Assembly (NCBI GenBank): GCA_030737875.1
Contig: CM060923.1
Coordinates: 492,368,453-492,432,452, forward strand
Length of the DNA stretch: 64,000 nucleotides
Reading direction: 5' to 3'
Origin: Allium sativum
Taxonomy: Eukaryota; Streptophyta; Magnoliopsida; Asparagales; Amaryllidaceae
Shown one piece after another: positions 54,801 through 64,000 of the stretch. The position numbers were made by a program, and so were the translations under genes. Position 1 is the first letter of the stretch. Every line of letters starts with the position of its first letter. The notes under the pieces were generated by a model, which saw only the letters and a list, made by a program, of their open reading frames with translations, was not told where the DNA came from and ran no database searches.

Positions 54801-56496
54801 TGGAATGAGGCGTATGTGGTGTTTGTGTAACACTTGTTTATCATATACGCGAGTTATTCTGGAAGACCCGGTTTATCCCATTCTGAATAACTGATACGAC
54901 GATAAGTCGAAGGTGAAGACGGTGGTTGAAGACTGGAGGTCTTCACGTCGTTTGGATAATTACTGATGATCTTGATTGGGTCGTACACCCAAGAAGATGG
55001 AAACAGTTGGTGATCGTCCAGACGTACTTGGAGATCGATGGATATGCGGGGTACTAGGTGCCTCCGGTTTCGTTTAAACCCAGAACGAACTTGTGAATGG
55101 ACTGTGTGTCTGACATTGGATTTTAGTCTGTGTGATTGATTTCTATTAAATATATATCTGTTTGGCGGCGGAGAATTTATTCTCTTGCTTAACGCCCTTC
55201 TTTGAGACGTACGAGCTCAGGGGTTATATACTGATGGATATCAAACGCATAGAGTGAATTGCCTGCATGGCATGCCTAAGTGGCAAATGATCAAGGCTTT
55301 TGTTGAAAAGCAGAGTCTTGTGGTGGATGATCAAAGCACGACCTTTGTGGCATGGCTTTGTGTAACGTTGATTCGCGAGCCTCACACCCCGTTGTGAACC
55401 GAAAACGGGAGATGGACCTCAGGGAGGGCATGCGTTTCCTTCTAGTTAGAAGTGGCGTCAGTGGTTTTACACGCCCTGATGAATTTGACTTATGTGGTTG
55501 TTGCTGTTGCGAGGCGCCTCAGTTTGATCGGACGATCCGGGTCCTATGGAGTCATTTGTTGGCTTATTGACGCCCCAAAGGGCGGGGAGACGTATTGTTC
55601 AGGCATAATAATCCACATCGGTGGACCGGCCCTGACGATCCAAGGGGCAGTTGCGGCTGTTCCTGAGACACGGGCTAGAGCGTCTCGAATCGGTAGAGGA
55701 CTATCTTTTGCCTCGGTTCACAGACGGAAATCCAATTCCAAATACATGACATTTGCGGTTTTAGTTGTAATCCTATATATGGCGACATAGTGGGATGGGG
55801 CGCTTATGCCGTCTATGATTTATATTTATGATTGAAATTGTTTTGACACTATACACCTATAATAGTATCAAATAATGTGTTTTAAACGTATCAAGCATGC
55901 TTTGGCTGTTATAAGGTAAAAACCCTATCCACCGGCTTGCGTTGCATTGTGTGATGGGACCCGGGTCTTATAATAGCTTCATTTTTCTTTATTTAGCATT
56001 GCGCTGTTTGTTTTATGCACTGGTATTCTTGGGAGGAAACCCGTTCCGTGTTATACGGCGTGGTCCCTTGATTTACCTAACTTTAAAAATAAATATTAAT
56101 AACTGTTTTAGTTCTCACACCAGTCACATGACTGACCTGGAGTTTATTGTTTTAACCTAAACTCTGGGTGCCCCTATTTTCGACACGGGCAACTAGTAGT
56201 TTTGGTTTTGCAGATTTATATTCACATGATCCTGGTTTACAGCTGGAATGATATCCGGAAAGCTCTGTATTCGTATATCACCTTCAGTTGTGCTTTGTAT
56301 TATTTTCCGCTGCTATGTAATTTATTGTAATCTCTGATATTCTTTGTTGTATAATATTCATTCATACTCTGTATATTCTTGTATTCTGATGGAATTGTTG
56401 TAATGAACAATGAAATGTTCTTCCGTCTGCGTTCTGTTGTGGCTTGTTCTCGAACTATCCGAGCTTTCCTCACCGGGGAAGTTACGGGTCTTTACA

Positions 56497-57467
56497 GTTG
56501 GTATCAGAGCATTGGTTTACAAAGCTCAGAGAACAAGACACACTAGAACCATACGAAAGGATTCATCAGATATTGGACTAGTAATATCCAATGGGAATGA
56601 CTCGTTAGAGATGGGATCAGTAGTATCCTAGAACGAGTGTGAAGAGTATATTTTTGAAAATGAAAACAAATCTTGTTTTGAAATATAAATTAATTATTCG
56701 TATTTGATTATTTATTTATATTGATTTGGACAATGTAGTATATAAAGATTTTGCGTATACGTCTGATCCGCGTGTATTCGAAGTTTTAATATACTGGATA
56801 GATATAGAATCACACTCTAGTCGCCCGGGGATGATACTGATAATTGTGATCACATTACCAGTATTTATGTTCGAGTGACGAAAGTGGGCTTTCTATATAT
56901 TTCCTATTGACTGGTGTGAGAACCAAAATCAGATAGGGCTTGTTGTTCTGATTTGGCATTAAAATCTGATTTTTGACTATATATCAAAGTTATGAATTTG
57001 AAATGATAATTCACTAATTGATTGCTGATTGTGTTGTTCGATTATTGGATGATTAGTTAAAAGTTGAACCATTTAGCCAAATTGTATCAAATAGTGAATT
57101 GTATTGAAAATTTGGTCGCATTTGCTTGCATATACATGTACTTACATTGAACAGGTCATAGCAAAGAGGCTAGAGCAGAAGAATAAAATTGTTTTCCCGA
57201 CAAATAGGTACATCTTTACCATAATTTACTGTTTTGTTTGGGTGATGATGATTTTATGAGCCGATTGGCTAGCCGCTTGGATTTTTCTTTTTCTTTTTGA
57301 GATCAGAAGGCCTGTATGGCAATTTCGGGATTTTCCTGGTGATCCCGGTGCAGGGGAGGTTATGGCGAAACTTTTCGAAAATTTAGGGTGTTAGCCAAAT
57401 TTTTGAAAATTTGGCAAAGTTCTTAGAAACTGAAAAGTTGAAGAACTTAAGCCATAACGAAAATAAA
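56497..57467 (+). other. Leader/gag start of the left giant-LTR element, cut by the right LTR
   Basis: 971 bases between primer site and the inverted LTR. Mostly non-coding. One small exon-like stretch at about 57157-57207 has borders ACATTGAACAG/ and /GTACATC and reads VIAKRLEQKNKIVFPTNR. Another may begin after TTTTTGAG near 57300. No full gag is present; the inverted LTR at 57468 interrupts it. The five bases before it are ataaa. Confidence 0.5.
56499..56510 (+). promoter_or_regulatory. Primer binding site of the left giant-LTR element
   Basis: TGGTATCAGAGC, perfect initiator-Met-tRNA complement, two bases after TTTACA. Confidence 0.92.
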
Positions 57468-60400
57468 TGTGACGGCCAGGAATTTCGCTCGATCCGAATC
57501 AGTCGTTAAACCGATCTAGATCGTTCGAAACCCCTGAACGTTGAGAACATGACAAATCAGAACACAAACAGAAGAACATTTCATTGCTATTACAACAATT
57601 CCATCAGATTACAAGAATATACAGAGTATAAATGAATAAATTACATAGCAGCGGAAAATAATATAAAGCACAACTGAAGGTGATATACGGATACAGAGCT
57701 TTCCGGATATCATTCCAGCTGTAAACCAGGATCCTGTGAATATAAATCTGCAAAACCAAAACTACTAGCTGCCCGTGCGGAAAATAGGGGCACCCAGAGT
57801 TTAGGTTAAAACAATAAACTCCAGGTCAGTCATGTGACTGGTGTGAGAACTAAAACAGTTATTTAAAACTTTACTTTAAAAGAGAGTGATTCAAGGGACC
57901 ACGCCGTATAACACGGAACGGGTTTCCTCCCAAGAATACCAGTGCATAGAACAAACAACGCAATGCTTTTTCGAAAAATGAAGCTATTATAAGACCCAGG
58001 TCCCATCACACAATGCAACGCAAGCCGGAGGATAGGGTTTTCCCTTATAATAGCCAAATATGCTTGGTACGTTTTAAACAAATCATTTGATACTATAATA
58101 AGTGTATAGTGTCAAAACAGTTTCAATCATAAATATAAATCATAGACGGCATGGGTACCATATATCATGTCGCCATACTAGTTCTACAATTAAAACCGCA
58201 ATCCACGTATTGGAAATTGGATTTCCGTCATGAGTCGAGGCAAGGGGCAAGCTCCTCTCCGCGTTCGAGACACTCTAGCAAATGCCTCAGGATTACGCAC
58301 ACTGGGTAACCCCGGATCTTCAGGGCCGATCCTCACTTACGTTAGAGGATTGGCAATTCCTGAACACACGTTTCCCGGTCCTTACAGACCTATAATCGAG
58401 GCGCCTCATCCAACAACCACAAAGGTGAAAAGTATATATATGTCAGGGCTGGTAAGTCACTGACACCACCAAAGCTAGAAAGAAACGTCGTGCTCTCCCT
58501 GCAGTCCGTATCCCGTTTTTAACTCATACCGAGGTGTGAGGCTCGCGGATACACGTTATACACAAAGCTGCCACATAGGCGTGCTTTGATCATCAACCAC
58601 AAGACTTTGCTTTTCAACAGAAGCCTTGATCATTGCATCTTAGCATGCCACACAGGCAATTCATGCCATGCGACTGATGTCCATCGATATACAACCTCTG
58701 AGCTCGTACGTCTCAGAGAAGGGCGTTAAGCAAGAGAATAAATTCTCCGCTGCCAAACAGATGTATATTTAATAGAAATCAATCAACACAGAATAAAATC
58801 CAGTGTCAGACACACAATCCATTTACAAGTCCGTTCTGGGTCTGAACGAAATCGGAGGCACTTTCCTCGCATATCCATCCATCTCCAGGTACGTCTGGAC
58901 GACCACCAACTATTTCCATCCTCTCGGGTGTACAGCCCAATCAGGATCATCAGTAATTATCCAAACGATGTGAAGACTTCCGGTCTTCTACCACCGTCTT
59001 CATCTTCGACTTATCGTCGAATCGGTTATTCAGAATGGGTATAAACCCGGACTTTCCGAACAACCCGCGTATATTAAAACAAATGTTACACAAACACAAC
59101 ATACGCCTCATTCCAATTCATTAGTCACTAACCGCAAATTAGCAAGAGAACAATTTCCCAAACATTAACCCCGAAGGCCGAAACCAACATCAGATCAATA
59201 CCCAGGAAACCATTCTTCTTAGCCAACCTACAGCTAGTTTCTAAATTCCACATTCTTAGGGAAAGGTTCCCATTAATTTTATCCAAGATAAATTCTTTAA
59301 AATTTATCCTGTAATCTTCCTTTGGATGTCATTTAAAACCAAATTATGGTTTTTCCAACTAGTCGAGATTAGCGAACCGTAACGAAGTAATTATTTATTT
59401 TATTTCCCAATCCCAACCTATTCATCCCATGAAGCAAAACTGGTAATACTCCATATCTAACACCACGGTGTTATCGGTAAAATTAATTACCATTTCACGT
59501 TCAAATCTAATTAAAGATTTAACTATCGCTTTGGAGCAAAACTGGTAATACTCCATTCTCGCTCATTTGTCAAATTTGATAATTTAGATTATCAATTCGA
59601 ATTTCAATCTGATTGCAGATTCATTAAAACTCTTTTTACTGGGTTAAAGAACTAGGTGTTATTTAAAACACAGTTCACGACAAACCCAAATCACATTCTA
59701 TTTGTTATCGGGTTAAAGAACTAGTGTTATTTAAAACACCGTTCACGATAAACCCATTTCAAATTCAATCAAATATATTAGAAATTCCGATTATTTAAAA
59801 CCCCTTTTTAAATCTAATTCATTTATTTTAAAAATAATTGGGTTTTAAATTTAGTTCAAAACTGGTTCATTTTGATAAAAATCTATTTTTATCATTTCAA
59901 ATATGGGGTTTTTCACCCCAAATTTTCCCAAATCATTTCTTATGATTTTATACAAATTATTACTATTTTTAATAATTTTATCAAGGCCCGTACAGTCGAT
60001 TTCCAACAATGGCCGTCGAACTGCACCTATAGCGACCTTTTTCGAATTTGATTTGGACGTATCTCCAAATCCAACCATTAGATTTCAAATTTCTAATATT
60101 CGTTAGAAAGCTCTTTTCGATACGAACCCAACGGTTCCGGTTTTAGGAGAATCCGACGGTCGGATCTCCCGTAATGTCCGTTTGAAATAAATGGTCGAAA
60201 TTCAAGAACTGCCGCGGCGCGGCGCGTTCTATTCAGGCCATTATATTATATATATAATATATATTTCGTCGATTTCTATTTAAAACGATTTATATAAATA
60301 GTTTTAAATTCGTTTCAAGAACCATTTCAACTTCTATTTCAATCCAAATCAAAATTGAATTCTCCTTTATAAATTCGTTATAAATTCATTTCTATTTAAT

Positions 60401-60499
60401 TCAAATTTCAATTCAATTTGAATTCATTTCACTTCATTTTAAATTCAATTCGAATTCGTTTTCAATTCAATTCAATTCAAATTGATTTTTCTATTCGAT

Positions 60500-61165
60500 T
60501 TAAATTCATTTCTAAATCTTTGTATATTCGATTCATTTCGAAATCGTTTTATATTCAATTCATTTCGAAATCGTTTTATATTCAATTCATTTCGAAATCG
60601 TTATATATTCAATTCATTTCGAAATCGTTATATATTCAATTCATTTCGAAATCGTTATAAATATCGTTCGCGTCAAAATGGCGCATCACTATTCAACACG
60701 GCTTTATATATTCTATTTCAAATATTTCTTTTTGTCAACACACGACTAATCTCAACGAATGAGTACCGTCCATGTGTGACTATTTTTGTTAAAATACTTC
60801 GTTCAACACATGACTAATCTCAACGGATGAGTACAGTCAACACATGAACCTTTACTTTATATTGATAAAGATATAAATTTTATTATAAAAATAATTCGTT
60901 CAACACATGACCAATCTCAATGGATGAGTACTGTCAACACATGAACCTTTATTTTATATTGATAAAGATGTAATTTTCTATTATAAAAATATTTCGTTCA
61001 ACACATGACCAATCTCAATGGATGAGTACTGTCAACACATGAACCTTTATTTTAATATTGATAAAGATGTAAATTCTATTATAAAAATATTTCGTTCAAC
61101 ACATGACTAATCTCAACGGATGAGTACAGTCAACACATGAACCTTTATTTTATATTATTCTTTAT
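60500..61165 (-). repeat. Tandem repeats in the right giant LTR
   Basis: About six copies of a 27-base unit (TTCAATTCATTTCGAAATCG plus TTATATA; 60500-60660), then four copies of a unit of about 96 bases (CGTTCAACACATGACTAATC, TCAACGGATGAGTACAGTCA, ACACATGAACCTTTATTTTA, TATTGATAAAGATG; about 60800-61160). The 96-base array is not seen in the left LTR. Confidence 0.88.
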
Positions 61166-62277
61166 CTTCTAAATTGGAATGAGGCCCAATCAATCACCAT
61201 ATAACGTTAATTATATGGATTTTCATACAACACATGTATATAATAGCATTGAAAAATAATCAACCATCAACCAAAGTGCACAACACTGTATAAGCATCAA
61301 ATATAGGTATCTAACGCTTATAACAGCCTGTCAATCAATCGATCGACATAATTAATCAATCAGGATGAGTGAACTTCATATTTCATCCCAACACCCGTGT
61401 AGGGTTTCAAACAATCAAACACAGATTTTATTCGTGCAGTTGGGCGATGTGTAAAATTTATCGACCCAATCAATGTCCTTCAAATAGGTGTACATAAATA
61501 AACCGTCCGGTTTGTAAATGAATATTTTATTTTATTCACTTTCACGTTAAAAATTATATTTTTAACGATCAAACTATTTTATTTTAACACTTGAATTTCT
61601 ATTCAGTTCATTTATTCAATAAATGATTACTTTTATTTTTCTAACATATTTTAGAAAATTTCGGCGGCATAACGGCACGATACTAGAAACGGGACGAGGT
61701 CTAGCCTTATCCCCGGTCTAGTGAAGGCCCACGCCATTCACACATCAATCAAATCCATTCATTCTCACCAAACAATTCAATTTCAATCAAATAATCTATC
61801 CAACTACACAACCAAACAATTTTACAAACAAGCCATCCATGGTCTGTGGATGACGGGTGTCGGGTGCTACTAAGCACCGTCTGCATCCTAGTATATATAT
61901 ATAACTAGAAAAATAGAATTTGAGTGAGAAGTTCTCACCAATAGCTATCCAACTTCACGACACTTCTTTGATAGAAATCTTCATCGTCATTGCATCTTCG
62001 TCATCTTCGTTGCCCGTAGTCACTATATATATAAAAATCACATTTTTATATTCTCTTATTATATAAAAATCATATTTTTATCGCTAACTTCATATTGTGA
62101 AAATAGAATTTTCATCGCTAATTCATATTTGTAAAAATGGAATTTTCACTTCGTTATACTTTATATAAAAATTGAATCTTTACTATGTTATTCAATATAT
62201 AAAAATCGAATTTTCACAACGCTACTATATAGATAAAAATTATATTTTTATCACGCTATTTTCTATATAAAAATTTC

Positions 62278-62425
62278 GCCTTTTTAAATTTAAAGATTTC
62301 ACCTTTTTAAATTCAAAGATTTCACCTTTTTAAATTCAAAGATTTCACCTTTTTTAAATTCAAAGATTTCACCTTTTTTAAATTCAAAGATTTCACCTTT
62401 TTTAAATTCAAAGATTTCACCTTTT
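62278..62425 (-). repeat. Short tandem array in the right giant LTR
   Basis: Six to seven copies of a unit of 23-25 bases, AATTCAAAGATTTCACCTTT plus TTTA, expanded relative to the three copies (opposite strand) at 51608-51672 in the left LTR. Confidence 0.88.
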
Positions 62426-62624
62426 TTTAAAAAATCTCATTTTTATTTTTCTACAAATATAAAGATCATATTTTCCTAATACAAAAATCTAAACTTTTAT
62501 AAATTAAAAATCCTAACTTCATGCTATAAATAAAAATAAAAATAAAACTGATTTTTTTCCTAAACTTATTACACAGAAAATAAACAGAAATAAATTAATA
62601 AATAAAAACAATTAGAAAGACTTA

Positions 62625-62944
62625 CAGTGTTTTTTTTTATCTGGAGGGGGCGTTCATGGCTGACCAAGGCGGCGGAGGGAGAGTTCGCCGGAGCAGTGGG
62701 AGTTGCGGCGTCAGGTGGTGGAGCGGCTAGGAGGGGCGACGCCCTAGGGTTTGGAAAGAAAGGGGGGGAAGGGTCGCGTCGGCTTCAGGTAGGAGGGGGA
62801 AGGGGAGCTCGCAGCTGCGTCGGAGGAGGGCGGAAAGGGATGCTGGCGAGCTCCGCCTCTGGCGGCGGTCGAGGCAACGGCGGGGGGGGGGGGGGGGGGG
62901 GGGGGGGCGATCGCGATTTTCGTTTCCTTTTTTTTTCGATCTAA
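62625..62944 (-). other. GC-rich leader exon in the right giant LTR
   Basis: Counterpart of 50885-51172. Minus strand: after the TATA box, AATCGCGATCG, a C run of 26 (the G run at 62882-62907 on the plus strand), then GC-rich sequence with CCAAACCCTAGGGCG, ending CACT/GTAAGTC. The 105-residue plus-strand frame here runs against the LTR and is glycine-rich by composition only. Confidence 0.5.
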
Positions 62945-63891
62945 CTGAATGAAAACGAGAAGAGGGGGGGTTATATGAAAAATATATATATATTTAATTA
63001 TTTAATTTTAATTTATTTTATCCCAAGGAGTTGACTTTTTATTCGACTTCGAAACGAGGCCCACCGACTGTCGCCCATAGCGTTTCACCCCCATTCCGAA
63101 CAAAATGGGATATGTTTCGTAGTTTGATTTGATCGTTTGAATCAGTTTCCGTTGAATTTTCACTTAAATCACTATACTGAATTTTAAACGTACATTTCAA
63201 ATTACCGGGGCCACATACTAACTAGAAAAATTCCAGAAAAATATTTTCTAGCTTCGTATTGATGATACGGTCCTAACAAAACTAGTTTCGTCGAATTCTG
63301 AGACCGTTGGAAAAATGGCCATTTTCCAGTCGATTAAAATCAACTGAAACTGGTCAAACGCGTTTTCTTTTGCCACGCTCACATATTGATTCGAAAAATT
63401 ATGAAATTTGAAACCTAGCAATAATTCGACACCATGGACCCAACAAAAGTGGTTTCGTCGAAATCCGAGGTCATTTGCAAAATGTCCATTTTTAAGGGCC
63501 TGAATTCCATAGCGACTATTCAGAATTTTCAACTAGACATATCTTTTGATTCCCGCTATGAAATCTTGATTTGTCGGATTCGTTAGAAAGATATTCACAA
63601 TTAGATCCTATTATTTTTGGTTTCACTAAAATCCGGTTTGTTTTGCACCCGGTACATTCAATTGAAGTTTGAAATCGAATTATCGAACTACCGCGCCATT
63701 TTCAATTCTATTTATAAATATATATAAATATTTATATTCTAGCGACGACGAGTATAATATATACGTCGAATTATATTCAAAATAAATTTCTCGTCGATAT
63801 TATTTAAAATAATTCATTTTAAATAATCAAAATTCGCTAAAATTGCCAAAATAAAAATTTTAAACTGGCCCAGATTTTCCGGGTTATTACA

Positions 63892-64000
63892 ATCTCCCCC
63901 ACTTAAAACTTTTCGTCCCCGAAAAGGAACAAAGTCGAAAGTGGTTTGATTAATCAATTCTACGTTTGATTTGGCTTCCATTCTCTAACTTTTCAGTTTC
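63892..64000 (-). promoter_or_regulatory. Polypurine tract and 3' end of the right minus-strand element
   Basis: The complement reads GGGGACGAAAAGTTTTAAGT then GGGGGAGAT, directly against the LTR start at 63891. This is the usual chromovirus arrangement (compare GGGGATGAAATCCTTTAAG before the tracts of A, C and D). The rest of the window (to 64000) is 3' untranslated sequence of that element. Confidence 0.88.

Larger units (their letters stand above)
51173..56213 (+). other. Putative LTR-internal intron, left copy
   Basis: Donor CT/GTAAG at 51173 and acceptor GGTTTTGGTTTTGCAG/ATTT at 56213. Both sites, with flanking words such as AGTTTTGGTTTTGCAGATTT, are kept in the inverted copy (62625 to 57748, minus strand). 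The intron would be 5041 bases here and 4878 there. It contains the tandem repeats and no pol. Confidence 0.4.
49939..56496 (+). repeat. Giant Gypsy LTR, left copy (about 6.56 kb), 5' LTR
   Basis: Starts near TGGTAACAACCCGGAAAT (TGTAATAACCCGGAAAAT in the inverted right copy) and ends GGGTCTTTACA two bases before a primer site. It corresponds along its length, inverted, to 57468-63891: TATA box 50818-50827, GC-rich segment about 50885-51172, splice donor 51173, A/T tandem repeats, palindromic GTGAACGGTGTT repeats, TTTTGCAG acceptor 56213, then CTGGAATGATATCCGGAAAG. The last 120 bases differ strongly from the right copy, so they are different subfamilies. The exact first base is uncertain by one. 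Confidence 0.88.
57468..63891 (-). repeat. Giant Gypsy LTR, right copy (6424 bp), 3' LTR of a minus-strand element
   Basis: Read on the minus strand it starts TGTAATAACCCGG at 63891 and ends GGCCGTCACA at 57468. The polypurine tract of its element lies to the right, so the internal region continues beyond the window. It is the inverted counterpart of 49939-56496, with conserved TATA box (62976-62964), GC-rich segment (about 62940-62640), donor 62625 and acceptor 57748, but extra tandem repeats and a 26-base G run. Confidence 0.9.

Noticed and set aside
56499..56510. tRNA-like matches at the primer sites
   Set aside because: Only 12 bases complementary to a tRNA 3' end; no cloverleaf, so primer binding sites rather than tRNA genes.
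62627..62944. Glycine-rich 105-residue frame in the right giant LTR
   Set aside because: Runs against the LTR through a G run and GC-rich leader; not conserved in the left copy.

Overview
This is a flowering-plant nuclear window made almost entirely of LTR retrotransposons. The evidence is TGTAAC...TTACA long terminal repeats, initiator-Met-tRNA primer sites (TGGTATCAGAGC type), polypurine tracts, chromodomain-bearing Ty3/Gypsy pol (chromovirus), a Ty1/Copia element, a hAT-type MITE and plant-style splice signals. I cannot name the species. No intact, full-length protein gene is visible; every pol or gag copy carries stops, frameshifts, deletions or a nested insertion.

Layout. 1-13651: a plus-strand chromovirus array, LTR(outside)-internal A-LTR1-internal B-LTR2, in which one LTR (3155-5931) is both the 3' LTR of A and the 5' LTR of B. 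13652-14593: low-copy-looking DNA with a candidate host exon. 14594-45445: a Ty1/Copia element (about 6.3 kb of its own sequence) blown up to 31 kb by nested insertions. A Gypsy solo LTR (16933-20211, TSD atttc) splits its integrase. A minus-strand Gypsy element D (23038-44252, TSD caagg) sits in its 3' end. A plus-strand Gypsy element C (28909-40013, TSD gcaat) sits inside D between gag and protease. The exact TSDs give the order Copia, then the solo-LTR element and D, then C. 45446-49938: low-copy-looking DNA with weak minus-strand exon candidates, a 396-bp hAT MITE with an 8-bp near-perfect TSD inside a candidate first exon, and a possible LTR remnant. 49939-63891: two giant (about 6.5 kb) related Gypsy LTRs in inverted orientation around a 971-bp leader; the right one belongs to a minus-strand element continuing past the window.

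How the parts relate. The four mid-sized Gypsy LTR types (A/B, solo F, C, D) differ in length and tandem repeats but share one plan. From 5' to 3' it is: a GTCGAC-rich array next to a GCGGGAA-AA-TTCCCGC palindrome (not in F), a TATA box, a family-specific tandem-repeat zone, two successive stem-loops with strongly co-varying stems, a pyrimidine-rich CCCCCCAG splice-acceptor-like block, and a common end block. The giant LTRs have a different plan: TATA box, GC-rich first exon, a donor and acceptor conserved between both copies (implying an intron of about 5 kb within the LTR), then the primer site. C and D both lack essential pol parts although their LTR pairs and TSDs look recent, which suggests they moved with enzymes supplied by other copies.

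The strongest candidates for something undescribed are the paired covarying stem-loops, the E2F-like palindrome promoter block and the LTR-internal intron.
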